DNA of 64,000 bases from contig NZ_NBDP01000053.1 of assembly GCF_004123845.1 (NCBI RefSeq), forward strand, positions 1 to 64,000, in the 5' to 3' direction. Positions 23,375 to 31,560 of the stretch are shown piece by piece. Numbering within the stretch: the stretch's first letter is position 1; each line of letters starts with the position of its first letter. The position numbers were made by a program, and so were the translations under genes. The stretch is from Allobosea sp. Tri-44 (lineage in GTDB: Bacteria > Pseudomonadota > Alphaproteobacteria > Rhizobiales > Beijerinckiaceae). Under the pieces are notes generated by a model. That model made no database searches. It was given only the letters and a program-made list of their open reading frames with translations, and was not told the origin of the DNA.

Positions 23375-24421
23375 GTGTTCGGGGACTGGATAAACGCCAC
23401 CTGGCAGCGCCTTCAGCCGCGCTTGCAAGTCCTGGCCGGCGCTGCGCCGGGACGCTTCGACCTCGCTGCGCGCCTGGTCGACTTTGCCGACGCGATCGAG
23501 ACCGGCTTTGCGCGGATCATGCGGCCGCTCCGGCGTCTCCTGCGCTCCGGAGCAATCGGGCTGACCGGCGGCCTCGTCTGGCGCGGCCTCGCTGCCGTGA
23601 CCGGTGTCGGGCTGACGGCGATGCTCGTCGCCGCACTCTCGTCCGGCTCTTCGGATCCGGCGCTCGCCAGCCTGCCGGGGCCGGCGGAGGCTTCAGCGGC
23701 GCCCGCGGTGCGCGACGTTCGCCAGCAGGCGCTGCCGCTCGCCGCTGGGGAGGAGGGCTGGGTGACGATCGGCCGCCCGATCGCGCTCTTCGGTCTGGAA
23801 TCGCCGGAGCTCGACAAGCGCAGTACCTATGGGGCGCGGCGCAGCCAGGACGGCCAGCGGCGCGAAGACGCGCTGACCTTCGGCGCGTTCGATGACGGCA
23901 AGTCGTTCCTGTCGCTGAAGTTCCAGGTCAACCGCGACGCGCAGGTGCAAAAGGCGCTCGCCGGCCTGTCGCAGCCCTTCGTGATCACGCTGGTGCGCGA
24001 GGGCGCGGCACGCGGGCTTTCGGTCGGGCGCAGCGGCGCAACCACGACGATCGAGACCAAGTTCGGCAGCGTCGAGACCGCGGATGTCGGCTTGAGCGAC
24101 GGCGCAGCGGGGCGGGCCTGCATCGCCTTCCGCCATCTCGATGCTGCGGCGCATCTGTCCTTCTCGGGCTGGTGGTGCGGCAGCGAGGCCAAGCCTGCCG
24201 ACAGGGCACAGCTAACTTGCCTGATCGACCGGATCGATCTTTTGAGCGCCGGCGACGATCCGGAGCTGCGCGCCAGCTTCGCCCGCACCGAGCTCAACCG
24301 CAGGCAGGGCTGCTCGGTGCCGCGGCTCGCCGCGACCGGGCGCAAGGGCTCCTGGCTCGACGCCGACGCCAAGGCGCCGGCCCTGCGCCCGACCAGCGGC
24401 AAGCAGGCGCAGGCGCGGTAA
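23375..24421 (+). CDS. Membrane-anchored hypothetical protein
   Basis: A 348-residue protein with a GTG start. The N-terminus is amphipathic (QRLQPRLQVLAGAAPG, FADAIETGFARIMRPLRRLL), then comes one membrane span at about 68-90 (GLAAVTGVGLTAMLVAALSS), then a periplasmic part with VTIGRPIALFGLESPELDK and TFGAFDDGKSFLSLKFQVNR, and five cysteines toward the end. The predicted topology is inside-span-outside. I do not recognise the family; it looks like a lineage-specific envelope protein. Confidence 0.75.
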   Translation: MFGDWINATWQRLQPRLQVLAGAAPGRFDLAARLVDFADAIETGFARIMRPLRRLLRSGAIGLTGGLVWRGLAAVTGVGLTAMLVAALSSGSSDPALASLPGPAEASAAPAVRDVRQQALPLAAGEEGWVTIGRPIALFGLESPELDKRSTYGARRSQDGQRREDALTFGAFDDGKSFLSLKFQVNRDAQVQKALAGLSQPFVITLVREGAARGLSVGRSGATTTIETKFGSVETADVGLSDGAAGRACIAFRHLDAAAHLSFSGWWCGSEAKPADRAQLTCLIDRIDLLSAGDDPELRASFARTELNRRQGCSVPRLAATGRKGSWLDADAKAPALRPTSGKQAQAR

Positions 24422-24448
24422 CGGCCTCGTGTTGCGGCGGCGCACAAG

Positions 24449-24560
24449 ATCACGCTGCACTTGGACGGAATCGTCCAAGTGCAGATAACGTGATCGATTT
24501 TGATAGTTTAGAGCATGCTTGGCGCGAAAAACCGTTGCCACTTTTTCGCAACATGCTCTA
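24449..24560. repeat. Composite intergenic palindromes
   Basis: First part, 24449-24494: ATCACG...CGTGAT outside an inner 13-bp inverted repeat CTGCACTTGGACG/CGTCCAAGTGCAG with loop GAAT. Second part, 24509-24560: TAGAGCATG at one end and CATGCTCTA at the other, enclosing AAAAACCGTTGCCAC. The second part has the form of a dispersed repeat common in Hyphomicrobiales and is related to the element at 59738-59784. Confidence 0.75.
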
Positions 24561-24657
24561 GCGGGGCGCAACAAAAGCATTAACTCTGGAATTGTATCGT
24601 CAGCGACAGCCGGTCCGCCAACAGCCTTGGCGGGGGCAACCGCCTCAGGAGATCGTC

Positions 24658-24963
24658 ATGCGTTCGCTTTCCCGCCTTGCCGCCGGCCTGGCCTTGTCCG
24701 TCGCAGCCGTTACCTTCGCCGCATCGGTGGCCGAGGCGCAGCAGCAGCGTCGTCCGCTGCGCGTCATCGTGCAGAAGCGCAGCTATTTCGACGCCGGAAA
24801 CGTCGTGCCGGTCGGCAGCATGAACCGCTACGCGACGCAGAACATCGTGGCGAGCCCGGTTTATTCGGCTTCGGGCGAGCTCTATGGCGAGGGCACCCTG
24901 CCGCCGCGCATCGGCTCGGGCGCCAACCCCTTCGCCAACAGCTTCTCGACGCCGCGCTTCTGA
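24658..24963 (+). CDS. Small exported hypothetical protein
   Basis: A 101-residue protein with a signal peptide (MRSLSRLAAGLALSVAAVTF, cleavage likely after AEAQ). The mature part has QKRSYFDAGNVVPVGSMNRY and VYSASGELYGEGTLPPRIG. CAGGAG lies six bases before the ATG. The family is unknown; similar short secreted proteins occur across Hyphomicrobiales. Confidence 0.8.
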   Translation: MRSLSRLAAGLALSVAAVTFAASVAEAQQQRRPLRVIVQKRSYFDAGNVVPVGSMNRYATQNIVASPVYSASGELYGEGTLPPRIGSGANPFANSFSTPRF

Positions 24964-24985
24964 GCCGGCAGCCAGTTTGAAACGA

Positions 24986-25012
24986 AAGGCCCGCCGTGAG
25001 GCGGGCCTTTTG
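24986..25012. terminator. Bidirectional terminator between convergent genes
   Basis: A 10-bp stem AAGGCCCGCC/GGCGGGCCTT with loop GTGA; T residues follow on the plus strand and a shorter run follows on the minus strand. It serves the secreted-protein gene and probably hss. Confidence 0.85.
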
Positions 25013-25022
25013 CGTTGCGGCG

Positions 25023-26459
25023 TCAGCGCACCAGGATGTTGCGGAACTGCCAGGGGTCGGAGGTGTCGATATCCTCCGGGAACAGGCCCGGGCGGCCATC
25101 GAGTGGCGTCCAGTCCGTGTAGTAGCCCTGCACCGGGCCGAGATAGGGCATCTGGATCGCAAGGCAGCGGTCGAGATCCATCTCCTCGACCTCGACGATG
25201 CCGGCATTCGGGTTCTCCAGCGCCCAGACCATGCCGGCGAGCACGGCCGAGGTGACCTGCAGGCCGGTCGCGGTCTGGTAGGGAGCCAGGGTGCGCGCCT
25301 CGTCTGTCGAGAGCTGCGAGCCGAACCAGTAGGCGCCCTTGTCGTGGCCGTAAAGCAGCACGCCGAGCTCATCGATGCCGTCGACGACCTCGTTCTCCTC
25401 GAGGATGTGGTGCTCCTCCTGGGGGCGGCCGGCATTGCCGAACATCTCGTGCAGCGAGAGCACGGCGTCGTTGGCCGGATGATAGGCGTAGTGGCAGGTC
25501 GGCCGGTAGACCGCCTTGCCGGCGTCGTCGCGCACGGTGAAGTAGTCGGCGATCGAAATCGACTCGTTATGCGTCACCAGGAAGCCGTATTGCGGGCCCG
25601 GGGTCGGGCACCAGCTGCGCACCTTGGTCTCGGCACCGGCCTGCATCAGGTAGATCGCTGCCTGCGAACCGGTCTCGTGGGTGCGGGCGTTGTCCGGCAT
25701 CCACTTCTCATGGGTACCCCAGCCCAGCTCGGCCGGCTGCACACCCTCGGAGATGAAGCCCTCGACCGACCAGGTGTTGACGAAGACGCCCGGCGGCTTC
25801 GGGTTCTTCGAACGCTGCGTGTCGCGCTCGGCGATATGGATGCCCTTGACGCCAACCTGCTTCATCAGCCCGGCCCATTCCTCGCGGGTGGTCGGCTGCG
25901 GCACGTTGAGGCGCATGTCGGCGGCGATGTTCAGCAGCGCCTTCTTGGCGAGCCAGGAGGCCATGCCGGGGTTGGCGCCGCAGCAGGAGACGGCCGTCGT
26001 CGAACCCGGCGCACGGGCGCGCTTGGCGGCGAGCGTCATCTCGCGCAGCGCGTAGTTCGAGCGCTCGCCCGGGCCTTTCGTCTCGTCGAAATAGAAGCCG
26101 AGCCAAGGCTCGTTGACCGTGTCGATATAGAGCGCGCCGAGGCTGGAGCAGAGCTCCATGATGTCGCGCGAACCGGTGTCGCAGGACAGGTTGACGCAAA
26201 AGCCCTGGCCACCGCCCGCGGTCAGCAGCGGCTCCAGCATGGTCTTGTAGTTCTCGAGCGTCACGGCTTCATGGATGAAGCGGATGCCACGCTCGTCCAG
26301 AAGGGCGCGGTTGTCGTCGTCGGGCGCGATCACCACGAACCGGCTCTTGTCGAATTTGAGATGCCGCTCGATCAGCGGCAGTGTCCCGCGGCCGATCGAA
26401 CCGAAGCCGATCATCACGATCGGGCCGCTGATCTCGCCGTATACGGGCCAATCCGTCAT
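25023..26459 (-). CDS. hss: Homospermidine synthase
   Basis: A protein of 478 residues that makes sym-homospermidine from two putrescines (or putrescine and spermidine) with NAD+, the main long polyamine in many Hyphomicrobiales. The Rossmann motif VMIGFGSIGRGTLPL is at the N-terminus. Also visible are VNEPWLGFYFDETKGP, CCGANPGMASWLAKKALLN and the C-terminal ILVR. The ATG at 26459 sits nine bases after AGGAG; a TTG three codons earlier overlaps that site. It lies on the same strand as, and 5 kb from, ornithine decarboxylase, which supplies its substrate. Confidence 0.96.
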   Translation of the reverse strand: MTDWPVYGEISGPIVMIGFGSIGRGTLPLIERHLKFDKSRFVVIAPDDDNRALLDERGIRFIHEAVTLENYKTMLEPLLTAGGGQGFCVNLSCDTGSRDIMELCSSLGALYIDTVNEPWLGFYFDETKGPGERSNYALREMTLAAKRARAPGSTTAVSCCGANPGMASWLAKKALLNIAADMRLNVPQPTTREEWAGLMKQVGVKGIHIAERDTQRSKNPKPPGVFVNTWSVEGFISEGVQPAELGWGTHEKWMPDNARTHETGSQAAIYLMQAGAETKVRSWCPTPGPQYGFLVTHNESISIADYFTVRDDAGKAVYRPTCHYAYHPANDAVLSLHEMFGNAGRPQEEHHILEENEVVDGIDELGVLLYGHDKGAYWFGSQLSTDEARTLAPYQTATGLQVTSAVLAGMVWALENPNAGIVEVEEMDLDRCLAIQMPYLGPVQGYYTDWTPLDGRPGLFPEDIDTSDPWQFRNILVR

Positions 26460-26557
26460 TCTTTTCAACTCCTGGGTTGGTTACTTGCAGAACAAGCGGA
26501 CGCTGGTATGGCCTGCCGTTCCGGGGGTCAATCCCGCCGGCGCCAGGCCTATGCTCT

Positions 26558-27388
26558 TCAGGCGTGCGCTCCGGGATAATCGGCGTCGAGCACGAAGGGG
26601 TAGGGGCCGGGATAGCGTTCGACATAGGCCATGTGGCTGACGAGTCCGGTGCCGGACCGATAGCTGTGCAGGTAATAGGCCGGCGGCTCCATGTGGAAGG
26701 TGGCCGGACCCTCGGGCGCGAGGTCGAGCGTGACCTGATGCGTCACGCTCGGCGCGATCTGCGCGATCGTGCCGGCAAAGCGCGTCGTGATCGGGCGATG
26801 ATGGTGGCCGCAGACGATGCGTTCGATATTCTGATGCCGGCTAATGATATCGCGGAAGTCATCGGCGCCGTCGAGCAGGCGAATGCGATCCATGTGGATG
26901 ATGCCGCAATCGAAGGGCGGATGATGCATGAAGATGACGACCGGCTTGCCGTTCGCGCCGGCGAGCGCCGTCTCCAGAAAGGCGAGGCGCTTGTCGCAGA
27001 GCGCGCCGGCACTCTGGCCCGGCAGAAGGGTGTCGAGGCCGATAAGGCGCATGTCGCCGATATCGGCGCTGAACTGGATGAAGCCGTCGTCGAGAACCGC
27101 ATGCGGCCCGAGCTCGAGGCCGGCCATCAAGGTTTCGCGGCGGTCGTGATTGCCGGGGAGCAGCAGCACGGGCACCTCGATGCGGGTGAGCAGGTTCGCC
27201 AGCAGCTCATATTCCTCGGCGAGACCGCAATCGGTGAGATCGCCGGTGATCACCAACGCGTCCGGACGCGGGCGCAGGGCGGCGACCACGTCGAGCGCCC
27301 GCTCGGTTAGGGCATTGGTCTCGGAGACGCGGTAGGCCGGCTTGCCGAGCGGACGGATGTGCAGGTCGGTAATATGGGCGATCAGCAT
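26558..27388 (-). CDS. Metallophosphoesterase (cyclic-nucleotide/glycerophosphodiesterase-like)
   Basis: A 276-residue class III phosphodiesterase. All five metal motifs are visible: DLHI near residue 8, GDLTD, GNHDRR, the histidine in MHHPPFDCG, and GHHHR. This is the CpdA/GpdQ pattern. Its place between a UgpB-like binding protein gene and hss, on the same strand, favours hydrolysis of imported glycerophosphodiesters, but cyclic-nucleotide hydrolysis is not excluded. The distance to the binding protein gene is 106 bases, with a palindrome in between. Confidence 0.9.
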   Translation of the reverse strand: MLIAHITDLHIRPLGKPAYRVSETNALTERALDVVAALRPRPDALVITGDLTDCGLAEEYELLANLLTRIEVPVLLLPGNHDRRETLMAGLELGPHAVLDDGFIQFSADIGDMRLIGLDTLLPGQSAGALCDKRLAFLETALAGANGKPVVIFMHHPPFDCGIIHMDRIRLLDGADDFRDIISRHQNIERIVCGHHHRPITTRFAGTIAQIAPSVTHQVTLDLAPEGPATFHMEPPAYYLHSYRSGTGLVSHMAYVERYPGPYPFVLDADYPGAHA

Positions 27389-27453
27389 GGTCGTCTTGTC
27401 CGGTAGGAAGGCATCATGGCCGGCTCCAGGCCGGCTATTTCGGAAAGGAACGA

Positions 27454-27483
27454 GTCGTACCCGGGTCTGGACCCGGGTACGAC
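27454..27483. repeat. 13-bp perfect palindrome after the binding-protein gene
   Basis: GTCGTACCCGGGT and ACCCGGGTACGAC flank CTGG. It lies between the binding-protein stop and the phosphodiesterase start, where a hairpin could shield the upstream message from 3' decay. The GTACCCGGGT core belongs to a common type of dispersed intergenic repeat. Confidence 0.75.
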
Positions 27484-27494
27484 CTATTGTCAGC

Positions 27495-28829
27495 TTACTG
27501 CGTCGGCAGCTTCAGCGCGGTCTGCTCGACATAGGGCCTCATGATCTCGTCGGCGGTCTTCTGGGCCGAGACCAGCGCCTCCTTCGGCTGCTTCTTGCCC
27601 GAGAGCACGGCCTGCAGCTCGTCTTCGATCGCCTTGCGGACCGGAACGGTCTTGTAGGTCGCGAACCAGGGTTTGGCGTAGGCGAGCTGGCTGACGGCGA
27701 TGCCGGCATCAGGGTTCTTGGCGATGAACTCCTTCATCTCCGGCAGGTCGTAGGCCGCCATGTTCGGGGCGAAATAGCCGGTGGCGCGGCTCCACCAGCC
27801 GGACTTCTCCGGCGAGGTCATCCAGTTGATCAGGGTCCAGGCGGCCTTGCGGCGCTCGCCCTCGACCCCGGTCGGGATGACGAGCGAGGCGCCGCCGATC
27901 GGCACCTCGTTCTTCACGTTCTTCGGCACGAAGGCGACCTTGTAGGGGAACTTCGCGTTGGTGCGGATATGGGTGAGCGAGCCGGTCGAAAGCAGCACCA
28001 TCGAGGCCTGCCCGGACAGGAAGGCGGTCGAGACCGCGCCGCCCGCTTGCACGCCGGCCGGGTGAACCTTGTGCTTGGCGACTAGATCCGACCAGAAGGT
28101 CAGCGCGCCGAGCATGGACGGGCTGTCGTAATAGACCTCGCCGCCGTAATCGACGTTGAACCACTGGCCGCCATTGGACTGGGTCAGGGCCTGCAGGATC
28201 CAGCCGCCATAGTCGTAATTGGACGGCGCGATGACGCCCCAGCGGGTGACGCGGTCACCTTCGCGCCTGGTCAGCTTCTTGGCGGCGGAGGCGAGCTCTT
28301 CCCAGTTCGAAGGCAGCTTCTCGGGATCGAGACCGGCTTCCTTGAAGTGGTCGGCATTGACGTAGAGCAGTGGCGTCGAATTGTGGAAGGGAACGCCATA
28401 GACCGAACGGTCGAGCACGGCATTGCCATGCAGGGCGCGGAAGAACTGGCCCATATAGGCCTCGTTGGTCTTGCCGTCGGTCTTGATCAGGTCGTCGAGC
28501 TTCTGGATCTCGCCCTCGATCTTGAGGTCGAGCAGGAAGTTGGCCGACATGATCACCGCCGCCGGCGGCTTGCCGGCCTTCATCGCGGCGCGGGTCTTGA
28601 TCAGGGTCTCGTCATAGGAGCCGGTATAAACCGGGGTCGCCTTGATCGCCGGGTTCTTCTCGTTGAACTCCTTGATCAGCGCCGTCATGTCGCGGGCGAG
28701 CTGGCCGTCGACCGGGACCGGGAAGAACAGCTCGATCTCGGTCGGCGCCTGGGCGAAGGCGGGTGCGACGGCGAAGGAGGCGGCCAAGGCTGCGCCGGCG
28801 AGAACCGATCTGCGGGTGGTGCTGGTCAT
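27495..28829 (-). CDS. ABC transporter periplasmic binding protein, UgpB-like
   Basis: A 444-residue family-1 binding protein with a twin-arginine-like signal (TRRSVLAGAALAASFAVAPA). The mature part begins PTEIELFFPVPVDGQLARDM and has NSTPLLYVNADHFKEAGLDP and GGASLVIPTGVEG, as in sn-glycerol-3-phosphate (UgpB) binding proteins. It is the third gene of an AEB-ordered operon with the phosphodiesterase downstream. The substrate glycerol-3-phosphate or a glycerophosphodiester is inferred from family and neighbour. Confidence 0.88.
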   Translation of the reverse strand: MTSTTRRSVLAGAALAASFAVAPAFAQAPTEIELFFPVPVDGQLARDMTALIKEFNEKNPAIKATPVYTGSYDETLIKTRAAMKAGKPPAAVIMSANFLLDLKIEGEIQKLDDLIKTDGKTNEAYMGQFFRALHGNAVLDRSVYGVPFHNSTPLLYVNADHFKEAGLDPEKLPSNWEELASAAKKLTRREGDRVTRWGVIAPSNYDYGGWILQALTQSNGGQWFNVDYGGEVYYDSPSMLGALTFWSDLVAKHKVHPAGVQAGGAVSTAFLSGQASMVLLSTGSLTHIRTNAKFPYKVAFVPKNVKNEVPIGGASLVIPTGVEGERRKAAWTLINWMTSPEKSGWWSRATGYFAPNMAAYDLPEMKEFIAKNPDAGIAVSQLAYAKPWFATYKTVPVRKAIEDELQAVLSGKKQPKEALVSAQKTADEIMRPYVEQTALKLPTQ

Positions 28830-28842
28830 CTTCTAAAACCCC

Positions 28843-29694
28843 TTATTTGATGCCTGACGAGACGAAGGAATTGACGAAGGCGCGCTGGAACAGCGCGAAG
28901 GCGATCAGCAGCGGCGCGCTGACCATCAAGGTGCCGGCGGCGATGACGCCCCAGGCCTGCGCGCCCTCGGCACCGCGGGTAAACGAGGCGAGGCCGACGG
29001 TGAGCGGGCGCAGATCCGGCGAGTTGATCACCATCAGTGGCCAGAGGAACTCGTTCCAGTGGCTGGTGACGGAGACGATTCCGAAGGCGATCAGCGAGGG
29101 CTTCGCCAGCGGCAGGTAGATGAAGCCGATGCGCTGCCAGACGCTGGCACCGTCGATCAGCGCGGCGTCCTCGAGCTCGCGCGGGATCGCCCTGAAGGCC
29201 TGGCGCATCAGGAAGGTGCCGAAGGCGGAGGCGAAATAGGGCGCCATCACGCCGAGCAGGCTGTCATAGAGGCCGAGCTTCGCGATCGTCGCCAGATTGG
29301 GCACGATCAGTACGACCGGCGCCAGCATCAGCTGCAGCAGGAAGAGATAGAAGCAGAGCGTCCGGCCGGAGAACTCCAGCCGGGCGAAGGCATAGCCGGC
29401 GAGCGTGATCATCACGATCTGCCCGGCGAGGATGCCGAAGCTGATGACGGCGGTGTTGAGGCCGTAGCGCGGGAAATCGGCCGAGGCCCAGGCTTCGGCG
29501 AAGTTGCCGAGCGTCGGGACATAGGACGGGACCAGCGAGGCCATGCCGGAGCCGCCATAGGTGTGCGGGTTGAAGGCGGCGACCAGCATCCAGAGGAAGG
29601 GCGCCATCCAGAGCGCGGCGATCAGCAAGGTCGCTGCGTAGCCGAGCTTGGGCGAGATCTCGCGATTGGCCACGCCGCTCGAGGCTTCGATCAT
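28843..29694 (-). CDS. ABC transporter permease, UgpE-like
   Basis: A 283-residue permease with six spans and the EAA loop (EDAALIDGASVWQRIGFIYL) that contacts the ATPase. The ATG overlaps the TGA of the other permease gene, so the subunits are made in step. MalG/UgpE type by length and layout. Confidence 0.92.
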   Translation of the reverse strand: MIEASSGVANREISPKLGYAATLLIAALWMAPFLWMLVAAFNPHTYGGSGMASLVPSYVPTLGNFAEAWASADFPRYGLNTAVISFGILAGQIVMITLAGYAFARLEFSGRTLCFYLFLLQLMLAPVVLIVPNLATIAKLGLYDSLLGVMAPYFASAFGTFLMRQAFRAIPRELEDAALIDGASVWQRIGFIYLPLAKPSLIAFGIVSVTSHWNEFLWPLMVINSPDLRPLTVGLASFTRGAEGAQAWGVIAAGTLMVSAPLLIAFALFQRAFVNSFVSSGIK

Positions 29695-30632
29695 GGCTCG
29701 CGCTCCCCGAAGGAGCGCTCGAGCGTGCGCAGCGAGCTTGCCGAGATGACCAGCAGCAGGGCCAGCATCACGAGCGTGCCGGCGGCAGCGCGCCCGGCGT
29801 CGTAGCTCTCGACCGCCTGCTGGTAGACATAGAACAGCAGGAGATTGGTCGAGTCGGACGGGCCGCCCTTGGTCAGGACGAAGACGTGGTCGACCTGGGT
29901 GACGACGTTGATCAGCCCGATCACCATGACGAAGCCGATCGTCGGCTTGAGATAGGGCAGGGTGACGTAGCGCAGGCGCTGCCAGGGATTGGCGCCGTCG
30001 AGGATCGCGGCCTCATAGGCGTCGGCCGGGACCGCCTGCAGCCCGGCAAGGAAGAACAGCATGTAGTAGCCGGCGTTCTTCCAGATCGTCAGGCCCATGA
30101 TCGACCAGAGCGCGATATCGGGATCGCCGAGCCAGTTCGGGCCCGAGATCGCGAGCTTGGCGAGGTGGTAGTCGAGCAGCCCGGCATTGGGCAGGAAGAT
30201 GAACAGGAAGATCGAGGCGGCGGCGACGAGCGGGATCAGCACCGGCAGGAAGAAGAGCGAGCGGAACAGCGCGTTGATACGGCTCGACCTGGCGAGCGCC
30301 ATGGCGAAGCCGAGTGCCAGAACAAGGCTCGGGATCACCGTGCCGAAGGCATAGAACAGGTTGTTGGCGAGCGCCTTGCGGAAGGCAGCGTCAGCGAAGA
30401 GCGCCGTGAAATTGGCGAGGCCGACATAGGCCTGCGGACCGCCGATCTTGATCTGGTTATGCAGGGCCTGCCAGGCGACCTGAATCACCGGCCAGTAGGT
30501 GAACAGCGTCAGCAGGACGAGCGACGGGGCCAGCAGGCCGAAGGCGAGCATCGTCTGGCGGCGAGGCCGCCAGGCCGCGAGCCGCAGTGCCTGCGGTCTT
30601 GCCAATCTGCTCGTCAGAACCGTGTCCGCCAT
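29691..30632 (-). CDS. ABC transporter permease, UgpA-like
   Basis: A 313-residue permease with six spans; the EAA loop is EAAILDGANPWQRLRYVTL. A basic N-terminus (RRQTMLAFGLLAPSLVL) precedes span 1. It begins the importer operon. No ATPase gene is found in the operon; an ATPase shared from elsewhere (UgpC/MsmX-like) must serve it. Confidence 0.92.
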   Translation of the reverse strand: MADTVLTSRLARPQALRLAAWRPRRQTMLAFGLLAPSLVLLTLFTYWPVIQVAWQALHNQIKIGGPQAYVGLANFTALFADAAFRKALANNLFYAFGTVIPSLVLALGFAMALARSSRINALFRSLFFLPVLIPLVAAASIFLFIFLPNAGLLDYHLAKLAISGPNWLGDPDIALWSIMGLTIWKNAGYYMLFFLAGLQAVPADAYEAAILDGANPWQRLRYVTLPYLKPTIGFVMVIGLINVVTQVDHVFVLTKGGPSDSTNLLLFYVYQQAVESYDAGRAAAGTLVMLALLLVISASSLRTLERSFGEREP

Positions 30633-30741
30633 CGTCCCCGCCTTCGCGGGGGGTGATGGCGCTGCTGGACGACAGTCCGGTGAAGATCGGATGACGTTTA
30701 AGCAACGAAGCCGGTGAAATAGCAGGCGCCTGAACGCAGAA

Positions 30742-30765
30742 CGGGCAGACCCTAGGGCCTGCCCG
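30742..30765. repeat. Hairpin-forming palindrome downstream of the GNAT gene
   Basis: CGGGCAG and CTGCCCG flank ten bases containing CCCTAGGG, itself palindromic. It lies 27 bases beyond the stop of the minus-strand GNAT gene. There is no T-run, so termination is uncertain. Confidence 0.5.
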
Positions 30766-30791
30766 CTGAGCTTGGTGTCGATGCTGCGATG

Positions 30792-31328
30792 TCAGGCGGC
30801 GCGACGTCGGAGACCCTCCGCCCCTGCGGCCGGGACCAGCGTCCCCGTGGCCTTCAGCACGCCGGTCGCACCATGAAGCGCGCCCTCGCGCAATTCTAGG
30901 CCGAGGAAACGCTCGCGCTCGACCGGGCCCGGCATGGCGAGATCGGCCATCGGCTCAGGCGTGAAGCCGAAACGCTCGTAATAGGGCGCATCGCCGACGA
31001 GCAGGATCGCGCCATGGCCGCGACAAGCCGCGCGCCAGATCGCTTCGCGCATCATCGCCTTGCCGACGCCTTCGCCCTGGAGCTCCGGCTCGACTGCGAG
31101 CGGGCCGAGCAGCAGCGCCGGCTTGCCGTTCGCCTCGACATGCCAGAGGCGCACGGTCGCGACGAGCGCGCCGTCGCGCTCGGCCGTCAGAGCGAGGCCC
31201 TCGGCTGGCCGACGGCCGTCGCGCAGGCGCTCGCTCGACTTCGCCGTGCGGCGCTCGCCGAGGCAGCGGTCGAGCAGGGCCTCGCGGGCCGGGATATCGG
31301 TCTCGATCTCGTCGCGGATCGTGATCAT
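30792..31328 (-). CDS. GNAT family N-acetyltransferase (YhbS-like)
   Basis: A 178-residue acetyltransferase. The acetyl-CoA loop region reads LLLGPLAVEPELQGEGVGKA, and the C-terminal LVGDAPYYERFGF is the hallmark of the YhbS subgroup. The ATG at 31328 has a near-perfect AGGAGGTG ribosome-binding site; the long upstream frame is non-coding. The acceptor is unknown. It lies downstream of ornithine decarboxylase on the same strand, so polyamine acetylation is possible but unproven. Confidence 0.9.
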   Translation of the reverse strand: MITIRDEIETDIPAREALLDRCLGERRTAKSSERLRDGRRPAEGLALTAERDGALVATVRLWHVEANGKPALLLGPLAVEPELQGEGVGKAMMREAIWRAACRGHGAILLVGDAPYYERFGFTPEPMADLAMPGPVERERFLGLELREGALHGATGVLKATGTLVPAAGAEGLRRRAA

Positions 31329-31533
31329 GACGCACCTCCTGCCGGAGCGCCCGCCTCGTCGCGGACCTTCCCGGCGCCACCCGAAAAGGCGGCCACAAGC
31401 AAACAGGGATGTGTGGAAGAGGGTCCGGCGGGAGCCACGCCCGCGCTCCATTCTTGGAGGCACGAACGCTCCGCCCGGTTTCCCGGGCAGCCTGCCGATA
31501 GGTGACAGGGCGCTTCGCCGGACCCGATTGGTG

Positions 31534-31555
31534 AGGGGCTGGCGAACCAGCCCCT
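31534..31555 (-). terminator. Hairpin downstream of ornithine decarboxylase
   Basis: AGGGGCTGG/CCAGCCCCT with a four-base loop, six bases after the decarboxylase stop. No T-run follows, so it may stabilise the 3' end more than terminate. Confidence 0.5.
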
Positions 31556-31560
31556 ATTCG

